The notes below the pieces were generated by a model. It worked only from the letters and a program-made list of their open reading frames with translations, did not search any database and was not told the origin of the DNA. 64,000 nucleotides of DNA. Origin: Eretmocerus hayati (taxonomy: Eukaryota > Arthropoda > Insecta > Hymenoptera > Aphelinidae). The stretch covers positions 112,284,246 to 112,348,245 of the forward strand of contig CM056742.1 of the NCBI GenBank assembly GCA_029851415.1, in the 5' to 3' direction. Below are positions 1 to 9,071 of this stretch, one piece after another; the first letter of the stretch is position 1, and each line of letters starts with the position of its first letter. The translations under genes were made by a program, and so were the position numbers.

Positions 1-3
1 ATT

Positions 4-2076
4 TTACTCAATATCTAATGAAAAAATTGTATGAGAAGAAGAATTTCGGATGGGAAGAGATTTCGAGGAGATAATATTTTTTTCTGGAAGTGATGGGATT
101 GGTGGTCTTGAAGGTAGAGGTGGTGGTAACCTTTGCTGGGTGGTCGACCTCGTGATTGTAATCGGCGTCGTTGGTACTGGTGATTGATGGCTGGAAGTCC
201 TATGAATTCTGACCTCTTGTAAATCAAAACCCTTGTTGTTTTGATTCTTTTTCCTCTGATGTTTTTCTCTTCCCAAATTGATCAGGAGAAACGTGACTGA
301 GCTGAAGATTGCTCCCAGTAGATGTATGGAAAACCCATAGATAGCGTGAAGGGTGTATCCTTGTATGATGGTGTCAATAATCAACTTACAGATGTGTAAT
401 ATGACGAATATCATGATCACTGCTGATGATATCGATCCAAACTTCGTCAGGTCCTCCAGGATTCTCCTCCAAGTGTTCTCGGCAATATGAGATAATGTGC
501 TTTCAGTGAGTAAGTTCTCAATTGACTCCTCATGTATCGTAGTTTCTCCTGACATCTTCCTTGCTACGGTGTTGAGAAGCGAAGATCTATCAATAGGAAA
601 CATGAGATGTTCCCGTAGGTTGTCCAGGTCATTTTGTGAATACACACCACTGGTAGCAAGTGTATTTGCTGACTTGTAAGACCAAGATATCTTCGTATTT
701 GGTTTAAAGATGTTTGGTTCCTCTGCCTTCGTCGGGGTTGGCAGGAATTTGATCCATTCATTCCCTATTTTGTAGTAAGTGGGCAGAATGGAGTTGCAAC
801 TCACTTGTGTTCCACGTTTCACTAGAACATGAGTTCGTGGAGTAAGGAACCAAGTTTCGTTGGCTGATGAAACTTGTAGTTGGTGGAAGCAAGACTCCGA
901 ATGTACTATCTTTACTTCTTTCGGGGTACATTGCAACAGGTGAACCACTTCTCCTGCAACTTTTGCTATATATCCTGGTTTCCCCATTACGTTGAAGGCA
1001 AACTCGTCCGGGGATAGAATTGCAATGGATAAGGAATTTTGGATAGTCTTCTTCTCTACGTAACACTTTTGTGTTATCAAATCTAAATATAAATCACTTA
1101 TCTCTGCTCTTAGATGTTTTTCCACGTATACAAATTTTGAATTTATATAAGTAAAAAGATCTAAGTTATTAATTTCCTTACGAACTAAATAGTCCTCATT
1201 GAAAAAATAAGCATTTGAACCGATCGATTGTTCATAAATGAATAGCTTTGGGTGTTCTGTTTTGATGATTTCTCGATTGCATTGGATAAAATGATTTTTC
1301 GCAGTTAAAGCAAATGTGATTTCACTTGAGTTAAGAGAATAAATAATTTCATGATTTCTATCACTAGACATTTTTACCGCGGGGCCTCTATATAAAATGT
1401 CATATGAAGACTCAAAACATTCATGTTTGGGTAATGTATCCCAAAAAGTGTGTCCCCCTTCCATGTCTATACAATGTTCATCAGAAAACTTACAAATCGT
1501 ACCCGAAGTTAGTCTAACTATATCACTATTTAAATTGATTTGAGCATTGAACTCCATCAAAGTGACACGTATCATTCCTTGGACGAATACCTCATTATAA
1601 GAACCATAACTATCTGCGTAAGAGGCTCCAGAGCAAGATTTTTCTGCTGCGCTTCCAGCAAAATCAACTCCAGTTGCGGATGATGAATTTACCTTGAGAT
1701 TGGTTATAGTGTGGCTGTTGTCGTATTTGAAAATCCCAGTCTCATGTATGGTTTTGCACCTCTCGTGGCCGATGTCATACAAATATTCTTGATGGCCGTT
1801 TTCTGTTGGTATGAGATGCCCAAAAATTCCACAGTGATAAACTGTTCTTTGAACTTCTATTTTACATTGGATGACCTTGCTTGATTTGTACTCCGAAGTC
1901 TGTATCAATTCTATCATGACGTTGGTTGAATTGACGGATGTATCATGGAATTCGCAGTCGCCGGAGTCCAGCAATGAAAACGTTGTTATATTAGGCGTTG
2001 TTGTTCCACAGTCAAATCCTATGATTGCCTCATTCAGTTTGAGAAGTAACAGCATTATTAGTAGATGCATGATCAT
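4..2076 (-). CDS. env: Envelope glycoprotein, chuvirus gB-like
   Basis: This 690-residue membrane glycoprotein would mediate attachment and fusion if the element forms particles. A hydrophobic signal peptide occupies residues 1-17. The ectodomain is cysteine-rich with several N-glycosylation sequons. Its opening FDCGTTTPNITTFSLLD, a CSGASYADSYGS block near 150 and a following VQG-I-NLNS stretch match my recollection of chuvirus glycoproteins (class III, gB-like) and of their copies carried by insect LTR elements. I see no baculovirus-F-type arrangement. Hydrophobic segments cover about 546-602, followed by an 88-residue basic, proline-rich tail (PPPLPSRPP near 650). The frame is intact. The family call is from pattern memory and needs a profile search. 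Confidence 0.75.
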   Translation of the reverse strand: MIMHLLIMLLLLKLNEAIIGFDCGTTTPNITTFSLLDSGDCEFHDTSVNSTNVMIELIQTSEYKSSKVIQCKIEVQRTVYHCGIFGHLIPTENGHQEYLYDIGHERCKTIHETGIFKYDNSHTITNLKVNSSSATGVDFAGSAAEKSCSGASYADSYGSYNEVFVQGMIRVTLMEFNAQINLNSDIVRLTSGTICKFSDEHCIDMEGGHTFWDTLPKHECFESSYDILYRGPAVKMSSDRNHEIIYSLNSSEITFALTAKNHFIQCNREIIKTEHPKLFIYEQSIGSNAYFFNEDYLVRKEINNLDLFTYINSKFVYVEKHLRAEISDLYLDLITQKCYVEKKTIQNSLSIAILSPDEFAFNVMGKPGYIAKVAGEVVHLLQCTPKEVKIVHSESCFHQLQVSSANETWFLTPRTHVLVKRGTQVSCNSILPTYYKIGNEWIKFLPTPTKAEEPNIFKPNTKISWSYKSANTLATSGVYSQNDLDNLREHLMFPIDRSSLLNTVARKMSGETTIHEESIENLLTESTLSHIAENTWRRILEDLTKFGSISSAVIMIFVILHICKLIIDTIIQGYTLHAIYGFSIHLLGAIFSSVTFLLINLGREKHQRKKNQNNKGFDLQEVRIHRTSSHQSPVPTTPITITRSTTQQRLPPPLPSRPPIPSLPEKNIISSKSLPIRNSSSHTIFSLDIE

Positions 2077-2080
2077 GTTC

Positions 2081-2095
2081 CTAAACAGAAAAATG
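2081..2095 (-). promoter_or_regulatory. Putative splice acceptor for env mRNA, overlapping the pol stop codon
   Basis: On the minus strand TTTTTCTGTTTAG/GAAC is followed at once by the env ATG (2076-2074). The tract is a strong polypyrimidine-AG acceptor, and its AG is part of the pol TAG stop. Errantiviruses express Env from a spliced subgenomic RNA. A matching donor candidate is GTAAGT at 9183-9178 in U5; a weaker one is at 8443-8438. Confidence 0.6.
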
Positions 2096-5000
2096 AATCA
2101 ATCTTTTGCGCCTGCTCAGAATCAGTTTATTTGCATGAACTACTTTCGATACTCCTCCCATATCAATTGTTATATTACATTTATCATGAACTTTTGTTAT
2201 GATAAATGGTCCCAAATTATGGTTTTTATCTAATTTTCCAGGTTTTGGTTCTTTGACCATCCAAACTTCATCGCCAACTTTAAAATCTACTTGCTTGGCT
2301 TTACGATCGTAGTAAGTTTTCGAAGAATTTTTCGAAACAATTAGATTTTCTCTAGCAAATGAAGCTATCTCTTCCATATTTTTTTTCAAATTTTCTAAGT
2401 AGCTCTTGAAGGTTGGCAATTGTTCATATTTCCTGAGAGGTTCAGAAGAAGGTAGCCTGGGTGGAGATCCAAAAACTATCTCATGCGGAGAATAATTGTG
2501 ACTCGAATGGATACTTGTGTTATAATGGAATTGAGATAGTTCCAATAAAGAATCCCATTCAATTCTTTTATCTGAAAAATTCTTCAAATATTCGCAAAGG
2601 GGATGGTGAGCCCTTTCTAGGGATCCGTTTGATGACGGTGAAAATGAGGTTGTCTCTATTTTAGAGAATTTGAACCTTCGAGCGACAGCTTTCAAAAGTT
2701 TGCTGGTAAAATTACTTCCTCGATCCGTGAGAACAACTTTTGGTGAGCTGAATATACATATGAATTTTTTTATGAATGAATCTGCAACAGTCTCTGCGGT
2801 TTGATCTGGTAAAGCTACCATAACAATAAATTTCGATAGATTATCCTGAATAGTTAAAATATATTTATTATGATTCTTGCTCTCATTCAATGGGCCAACA
2901 ATATCCATTGAAATTTTATCGAAAGTTTTGAAAGGAGTATCTGTAATGACCATAGGTTGCCTAGTTTTATTCCTTTTCAATTTATTTCTTTGACAAATTT
3001 CGCAGTCTCTAATTCTATTCTGAATATCTTCTTTCAAATTTTCCCAAATGTATCTATCTTTTATTCTGTTGTATGTCCTATTTACCCCCGAATGTCCTCC
3101 TAAGGCTGATGAGTGATGTAAGTCAAAAATCTTATTTCTGTCTTCATGCTTAACGTACAAGACGTGGTTCAGACATACGATAATTCTAATTTTTGTGCGG
3201 CAAAAAATTTCGAAAAGAAACTCTTCTATTTCGGACCAATCCAAATTCGTGATTTGTAATGATTTTGAGATGCTGAAAGTATTGCATTTATGCTTTTCTA
3301 GTGATTCTTTTAAGAGAATCAATAGACCTTTGAGGCTTTCCCGAACTGTTGAAATAGATTGTTTCACGTCTAGGCACAAGACAAAGAGCTTTTTCTTATC
3401 GATATTAACGATTTGAATTTCATTTCTCTTTAGCTCGGGATCTATTGTGATACTTTTACTCCGTAAGAGTTTATTGCTTAACTCATCCAAGGGAATACCA
3501 TCCGGTGTTACTAGGTGGACGATATTGTCATTTCGGAATTGAATTGAATTCTTTGTATGAGCAATGATGTCTTTCTGAGTAATCTCAGTTTGATGAGAGT
3601 CAGATATCTCTCTACTGGCGATAGTATTGTTATTCTTTTTAATCTTACGTTTCGAGCTTTTTCTTGATTTATTCTCTTTCAATCTAGTACGTTCATCATT
3701 TATTCGTTTCAATTTCATCTCATTTGATGGAATCTCTTTTTGGGTTTTTGGTGGATTTGAAAGTTTTGCCTTCTGAGCTCTGGTAGTCACAAAAACATTA
3801 TCTGACTCTACAGGGTTCCTTGAAAGTGAGTCTGCCACAATATTCTGCTTCCCGGGTGTGTATTTTATGTCGAAATCATAGTCAAGTAATTTTAACCTCC
3901 ATTTTTGTACTCTACTGTTGACGTCTGCAGATTTTAATGTTAAAAGTGGCTTATGATCCGTGTAAATTGTGAATCTATTTCCGTATATGTAGGATCTGAA
4001 CGATTTTATGGCAAACATGATAGCGAGGGCCTCACGTTCATATGTGTGGTAAGAAAGTTCGGAATTTTTCAACATTCTTGATGCAAAAGCTATAGGTTTG
4101 TCTAAGCCCCTGTGATTTTGTGAAATTACTGCTCCAATCGCAAATTGGGACGCATCTGTACAAATATTATACGGTTTATCTAGCATAGGAAACTCTAGAA
4201 TTGGGGCAGTACATAGACTTTTTTTCAAAGATTCAAACGCGTCTTGCGCTTCATCATTCCACGAAAACTTGGTGTTGACTTGAAGGAGCATTGTCAAGGG
4301 TTTGGATATTTCTGCGAATCCTCGAATGAAACGTCTATAGTAGCCTGCAAGACCTAAAAACTCCCGAACATTTTTAACATTCTTCGGTCTCGGAAACGAT
4401 TGAACTGCCTCTATCTTCTTAGGATCAGGTTTAAGACCATCCTCACTCAGAACATGACCCAAAAATTTAACCTCTGACTTCAAAAAGTCGCATTTGCTAG
4501 GTTCTATTTTCAAACCTGCTTTTCGTAACCGTTGTGCTATAATATCGAATCTCTCAACTAAATCGTGTATTGTATTAGCAAAAATAATGATGTCATCGAT
4601 ATAAACAAAACAAATAATGTTAATCAAGTCACCAAGTATGGATATCATCACCCTTTGAAAAGTTCGGGGCGAGTTAGTCATGCCAAACGGGAGAACTATG
4701 AATTCAAATCTTCCCAATGGATAAACACTGAATGCAGTTTTGTGTGTATCTGACGCCTTTACCTTTACTTGATGGAAGCCTGAAGCTAAATCAACCGTGA
4801 TGAAATATTTGTTGCGACCGATATTATCAAAAATCTCTGTGATCAATGGAATTATGTAAGGATCCGGAATAGTCTTCTCATTCAATTTCCTATAGTCGAC
4901 GACCATTCTCCAACGTTTCTTACCATCAGCTGATGGTTTCTTTCCAACAATCCAAATTGGTGCATTGAAACTACTCTTTGAACTCTTTACTAGGCCATAA

Positions 5001-6514
5001 TTGATAAGCTTGTGGGTTTCTCCCACCGCGACGTCCTTTAGGGCGTGTGGCAAGGGAAATTGTTTCACATACACTGGTGTATCATCCAGAAGATTTATCT
5101 CATGCTGTTCGACATTACAGCAACCAAAACTTTCTCCTTCTAGCCAAAAGACATCAGCATTCTGAAGAACCAGTGATTTTGCTACTTTTTTGTCATTCTC
5201 AGTCAAGTGACTGAGGTCAATTTTTTCAAGTAAACACTTTTCTCGAATTTCATTATTCTGAAAGGTATTGATATTTTCAAGAGTTTCGAAACTCAATTGA
5301 CCACAATTGGAAGTTTCTGTTTCGTCAATATCAATGTCATCCTTATGTTGTACAAAATCATGAGGCATGTCCTCAATATCAAATGAAAGAAAATTCACTC
5401 TTCCAGTTGATCTCATTATTTTCGTATCATCCACATTCCACAAGTGAATACTCTCATTCTCTCGTAGAATGTCCAAGAAATCAGTATATTTTTCGCAATC
5501 AGAATCAGTTTGAGAATTAAAATTATTTTCAAATGTCGATGTGACGTTATTTATGAATTCTTGCCTTATTTCTTTGCTATTCTGCAAAGAATCAACAATT
5601 CCAGTGCAATTATTTACCACCGGATCATCATTTCCTTGACTAACATCAGATTGTTCATCTAGACAAATGATTGACTCTAAAATCTTGACTGTATCTTTGT
5701 GAAAACGATCAAATTCTTCAGCGTTTTCAGAGAAACGGGTATCCATCCTGAATACTCTCGCTTGATCAACCAATGGCTCAAAATTATCAATGAGGACACT
5801 AGCTGTAATATGATCCAATCCAGTTGGCATTTGCTCTACACACTCTTCATGAAAACCGTCGATCAAATTAGTCGTCCCATAATTCATTTCAGTAAGCTTA
5901 CTCCCCATAGGTTCTTTCGCTATGAAATCACTTGGAATTGTTCTGAATGAATTCAATGAACACTCTTTTGTTAAATTACTTGGGAAGATCTGGAGCTTTC
6001 TACTATTTATTTCTAGATAACCTTCATCTAATCTCAGTTTTTGTTCAGCTAAAATTTTGATCCCTAATATCCCGTCATAAGGTAGAGAAAATTCTTCTGG
6101 AGCCACGTGAAACTCCAAATTTAATCCATTGATCGTCAAATTAACAGTTCCTAAGGTGCGAATGGGGGTATCAGTAATTCCAGTGAGTTGAATCACTGTG
6201 TTTTTGTTTATTTCTGAATATGGAACGAGCTTTAGCTTTAATATGTTCAATTGAGCTCCAGTATCAATCAAAGTATTCATTATTTTCCTTGTCAAAGGAT
6301 TCTCTATTTGCACATATCTTAGGAGGTTTTCGAGTTTGATAGTATAAACATGCATCGCATTACCCGAAACCATTATATTTTCCGAAGATTCTTCGTGATT
6401 TTCTTGAGAAATTTCATCTTGTATACATGAAAAAGTCATGTCATGCGATGTATCATCTAATGAATTTACAGGACTACCCCATTCTGGACGGAGAGAGAGC
6501 GTCTTGTATAACAA
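2081..6514 (-). CDS. pol: Pol polyprotein: protease, RT, RNase H, integrase
   Basis: The retroviral aspartic protease motif LIDTGA is near residue 84. Reverse transcriptase spans roughly 490-720, with the catalytic YIDD near residue 638. RNase H starts with CTDAS near 785. The integrase has an HHCC zinc domain around 1130-1175 and catalytic D, D, E near 1200, 1262 and 1298 (contexts SMDIVG, LTDRGSNF, NGSLERAH). The first in-frame codon commonly taken as start here is TTG, not ATG. The frame is in fact open back to 6580 in the -1 frame relative to gag, so expression by -1 frameshifting as Gag-Pol is far more likely than separate initiation. The unusually long 400-residue acidic stretch between protease and RT has no domain I recognise. 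The TAG stop overlaps the env splice acceptor. Confidence 0.95.
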   Translation of the reverse strand: MLYKTLSLRPEWGSPVNSLDDTSHDMTFSCIQDEISQENHEESSENIMVSGNAMHVYTIKLENLLRYVQIENPLTRKIMNTLIDTGAQLNILKLKLVPYSEINKNTVIQLTGITDTPIRTLGTVNLTINGLNLEFHVAPEEFSLPYDGILGIKILAEQKLRLDEGYLEINSRKLQIFPSNLTKECSLNSFRTIPSDFIAKEPMGSKLTEMNYGTTNLIDGFHEECVEQMPTGLDHITASVLIDNFEPLVDQARVFRMDTRFSENAEEFDRFHKDTVKILESIICLDEQSDVSQGNDDPVVNNCTGIVDSLQNSKEIRQEFINNVTSTFENNFNSQTDSDCEKYTDFLDILRENESIHLWNVDDTKIMRSTGRVNFLSFDIEDMPHDFVQHKDDIDIDETETSNCGQLSFETLENINTFQNNEIREKCLLEKIDLSHLTENDKKVAKSLVLQNADVFWLEGESFGCCNVEQHEINLLDDTPVYVKQFPLPHALKDVAVGETHKLINYGLVKSSKSSFNAPIWIVGKKPSADGKKRWRMVVDYRKLNEKTIPDPYIIPLITEIFDNIGRNKYFITVDLASGFHQVKVKASDTHKTAFSVYPLGRFEFIVLPFGMTNSPRTFQRVMISILGDLINIICFVYIDDIIIFANTIHDLVERFDIIAQRLRKAGLKIEPSKCDFLKSEVKFLGHVLSEDGLKPDPKKIEAVQSFPRPKNVKNVREFLGLAGYYRRFIRGFAEISKPLTMLLQVNTKFSWNDEAQDAFESLKKSLCTAPILEFPMLDKPYNICTDASQFAIGAVISQNHRGLDKPIAFASRMLKNSELSYHTYEREALAIMFAIKSFRSYIYGNRFTIYTDHKPLLTLKSADVNSRVQKWRLKLLDYDFDIKYTPGKQNIVADSLSRNPVESDNVFVTTRAQKAKLSNPPKTQKEIPSNEMKLKRINDERTRLKENKSRKSSKRKIKKNNNTIASREISDSHQTEITQKDIIAHTKNSIQFRNDNIVHLVTPDGIPLDELSNKLLRSKSITIDPELKRNEIQIVNIDKKKLFVLCLDVKQSISTVRESLKGLLILLKESLEKHKCNTFSISKSLQITNLDWSEIEEFLFEIFCRTKIRIIVCLNHVLYVKHEDRNKIFDLHHSSALGGHSGVNRTYNRIKDRYIWENLKEDIQNRIRDCEICQRNKLKRNKTRQPMVITDTPFKTFDKISMDIVGPLNESKNHNKYILTIQDNLSKFIVMVALPDQTAETVADSFIKKFICIFSSPKVVLTDRGSNFTSKLLKAVARRFKFSKIETTSFSPSSNGSLERAHHPLCEYLKNFSDKRIEWDSLLELSQFHYNTSIHSSHNYSPHEIVFGSPPRLPSSEPLRKYEQLPTFKSYLENLKKNMEEIASFARENLIVSKNSSKTYYDRKAKQVDFKVGDEVWMVKEPKPGKLDKNHNLGPFIITKVHDKCNITIDMGGVSKVVHANKLILSRRKRLIHFSV

Positions 6515-6559
6515 ATCTCTTCCTATGCGCTCTGTTGAGGAAGAGAATTGGAGTTTCCC
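6496..6559 (-). promoter_or_regulatory. -1 ribosomal frameshift signal at the gag-pol junction
   Basis: The minus strand reads G GGA AAC in the gag frame (6559-6553), a canonical X XXY YYZ slippery heptamer also used by SRV/MPMV-type gag-pro junctions. Six bases downstream a perfect 8-bp stem forms between TCTCTTCC (6546-6539) and GGAAGAGA (6523-6516). Its 15-base loop contains AGAGCG (6533-6528), which can pair with CGCTCT (6501-6496), giving an H-type pseudoknot. Pol is in the -1 frame and open from 6580, so slippage here would join Gag to Pol. Confidence 0.8.
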
Positions 6560-8259
6560 TGATTCATTTGGATCCCATTCTTACGAACACATTCTCGTTC
6601 AATATGACCAAGACTTTTGCAGAAATTGCAGAATTTACCAGCTTGATTTTGCAATTTTTGAAGTTCAATGCACGAATCTATTGTGTGGTTATACTTTTTG
6701 CAAAAAGAACATTGAATTTTATTTTGACTTTCAACATGATTTTTGAGGGCTTGAAGTTTCCTGCATTCATCAATTAGATGGCCTGACATATTACAGAAGT
6801 CACATTTCTTGGACTGGAAATTCCTTTGAGGTATACTTTGGCCATTTCGTCCTTCATATCGTTGCTGATTGGGGTAATTCTGTCTCGAAAAATTTCTATC
6901 ATAGTTATTCCTGTCACGATAATTTCTATAAGCATCATTGGAATTGCGGAAATTCGGTCGTGCATTGGGATTGGACAGATCTCTACAAAACTTTGCTGAA
7001 TGGCCACGTTTGCCACAGATTTGACATTCTACTTGCTGACTCGACTGATTAAACATGACTCGATTTTGTTCATTCTTATCCTCATTCTTGGAGCAGCTTT
7101 TTGCAGTGTGACCTCGTTTTTCACATGATTGACAGACAATGTTTGGACAGGAAGCTGATTCGTGACCAGATTTATGGCAGAAGCCACAATGATTGCCATT
7201 TATCCAATCATTATTATATTCCAGTTCACTCTCTATTACAATGGCCTTCTTGGAAGCGGCATCAAAATTATTTTCTGCAGTCATTTGGATTTTAATTTCC
7301 AATTTCAATCCTTTCATGAAGATTTTGAGTGCGTCAGCATCCAATTTATCACAAAAGATCCGATGAGCCTCAGCGGTACTATCTGCTTTATCTAACTCTT
7401 TTATGCGTCTAGCTAGTTTTTGTATTTTCGATGCGAAATCAGTGACACTTTCGTTCGGGTTTTGAAAAGAATGATTCAATTTGCTATATAAACCGTACTT
7501 ATCCTCGACAACGGGATACAACAACTTTACTGCTTGTATGAAATCGCTCATTTTTGTGCATGATACATGATATAGAAGATCTTTAGCTGTACCTTTGAGT
7601 TTGATTTTGATCAATTGGACAAGAGTCTCCTCATCCTCATCTGCTATAATGGTTTTAGCTTCTTTCAAACATTCAATATACTCTCTAACTGCGATATTTT
7701 TCCCGTCAAATTCGGGCACCATAGAAATCACATTTTTTAAAGGTAACTTTAATTTTTGAGGCATGATTTCAACAGTGTTATTAGGTAAGCCCAAATCGAT
7801 CAAATCTTTTTTTTCGTCAACTGGATTGAATGATCGAGACGACTCGTGAATGGTAGGTGAATCAGTGAGAAGATCTTGGTGTTCACTGCTATCTAATGGC
7901 TCTTGATCAGATGAAATCCTTCCAATATTTGAATAAGTATGATCTAAATTGTCGGATTGTTGTTGGAAACTAGGATTTGCGCGTTCACTATTTTCAGGCA
8001 AATTTTCCTGGATATTGAGGAGTCTTTCTTCTAAATTATTGGATTCTTGATCTAAACTTGAAGTAGAAGGATGAGATTCGTCAGGTGATGTACTATTCTT
8101 GGGAGGAGAGCGTTTCAACTTTGAAATACGAGAAAATATTCTTTCAGCAGGTATAGAATTGGGATCTATCAATTCGTTTCTCAATTCGGGGTTACTATTC
8201 ACTCTAGCTCTTGTTAGTGGTGGTTTATCTAAATTCAGCTGAATTGCTTTCTTATTCAT
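6523..8259 (-). CDS. gag: Gag polyprotein with six CCHC zinc knuckles
   Basis: This 578-residue structural protein packages the element RNA. The N-terminal ~165 residues are polar and low in complexity (Ser, Glu, Asp). A Ty3/gypsy-type capsid region follows from about residue 170 (a stretch starting VPEFDGKN, then helical segments with DLLYHV and QKLARRIKELD). From about residue 355 to 555 there are six CX2CX4HX4C zinc knuckles, in two clusters of three separated by an Arg/Asn/Tyr-rich linker. One to three knuckles is usual for this superfamily. The ATG follows the long leader. The last codons contain the frameshift heptamer, and the TAG stop at 6525-6523 lies inside the stem of the downstream RNA structure. 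Confidence 0.9.
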   Translation of the reverse strand: MNKKAIQLNLDKPPLTRARVNSNPELRNELIDPNSIPAERIFSRISKLKRSPPKNSTSPDESHPSTSSLDQESNNLEERLLNIQENLPENSERANPSFQQQSDNLDHTYSNIGRISSDQEPLDSSEHQDLLTDSPTIHESSRSFNPVDEKKDLIDLGLPNNTVEIMPQKLKLPLKNVISMVPEFDGKNIAVREYIECLKEAKTIIADEDEETLVQLIKIKLKGTAKDLLYHVSCTKMSDFIQAVKLLYPVVEDKYGLYSKLNHSFQNPNESVTDFASKIQKLARRIKELDKADSTAEAHRIFCDKLDADALKIFMKGLKLEIKIQMTAENNFDAASKKAIVIESELEYNNDWINGNHCGFCHKSGHESASCPNIVCQSCEKRGHTAKSCSKNEDKNEQNRVMFNQSSQQVECQICGKRGHSAKFCRDLSNPNARPNFRNSNDAYRNYRDRNNYDRNFSRQNYPNQQRYEGRNGQSIPQRNFQSKKCDFCNMSGHLIDECRKLQALKNHVESQNKIQCSFCKKYNHTIDSCIELQKLQNQAGKFCNFCKSLGHIERECVRKNGIQMNQGNSNSLPQQSA

Positions 8260-9060
8260 TTGATAAATGCATCACCGAAGTGTGTAAGCAGTCGCGAAAT
8301 TTCTTGTAGCGCATGCAGTTTTCAGTGGTTCGCTCACTAACGAGGTCACAGCACTGTATGGTACGATATTCTATATAGCAATGCACCGGCACGGTTTGAA
8401 ATTTGAGAGATTGATGTAGGAAGGCATATATAGAGTAACTTACAGATCTCTCGTCTTTGAAATTGCGATGAAATTTAGAATTGTATAAACATTCGTATGA
8501 AAATCGTTTGGACCACTTTCAAAAAGATTCTTGCTTTTGATATTGCGATCCAATGATACTATGACACTCAGCTCAAACACCAGGTATGTAATGTATAAGT
8601 TTCACAAAAAAAAAATATAGATCCTCATTCAATATCTTGGAATATTATTTCTGAAACACTATCCGATTAATGATCGATTTCAGCACAGTTATCAACTGTT
8701 GATTTCCGGAAATATCCAGAATATGCAAATAATAAAGTATATCAGATTTTTCAATAGTATAGGAATATCAATTATCAAATTGTGCGATAATATGTAAATA
8801 ATCAAGAAAATCTAAATCTCAATCAATTTCGGTACCGGAACGAATTGTTAGTTCCGGTATATCAATTTTATAAGAATATGAATTGTTAGATTCTGGATAA
8901 AAAATATTCTGGTACACAAATAATCAAGAACTGTATCTAACCATCAATCAATTTCGGTACCGGAACCAATTGTTAGTTCCGGTTTAGAAAGGAAAAAATC
9001 TCATATATGAAATATAACAAGAATTATATCCAACCCTCAATCAATTTCGGTACCGGAACC
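8260..9060 (-). other. Untranslated leader between LTR and gag
   Basis: About 800 bases of AT-rich sequence with no long ORF. It carries three copies of a 40-bp motif described separately. A GTAAGT donor-like site is present at 8443-8438 on the minus strand (preceded by ATCT, so weak). Its length is compatible with the long leader of gypsy, which holds insulator repeats in the same place. Confidence 0.6.
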
Positions 9061-9071
9061 AATTGTTACGT
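8817..9071 (-). repeat. Three spaced copies of a PBS-containing stem-loop motif
   Basis: The motif on the plus strand is TCAATTTCGGTACCGGAAC followed by (C/G)AATTGTTA and then GTTCCGG. Copies lie at 8817-8859, 8940-8983 and 9033-9068. In the two inner copies GGAAC and GTTCC form a stem of about 7 bp around AATTGTTA. The outermost copy is the LTR/primer-binding-site junction itself: on the minus strand it reads TGGTTCCGGTACCG directly after the LTR end. Thus the leader repeats the junction twice more. The first bases agree with what a tRNA ending GGAACCA (Glu-like) would prime, but the match weakens after seven bases. Confidence 0.6.
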
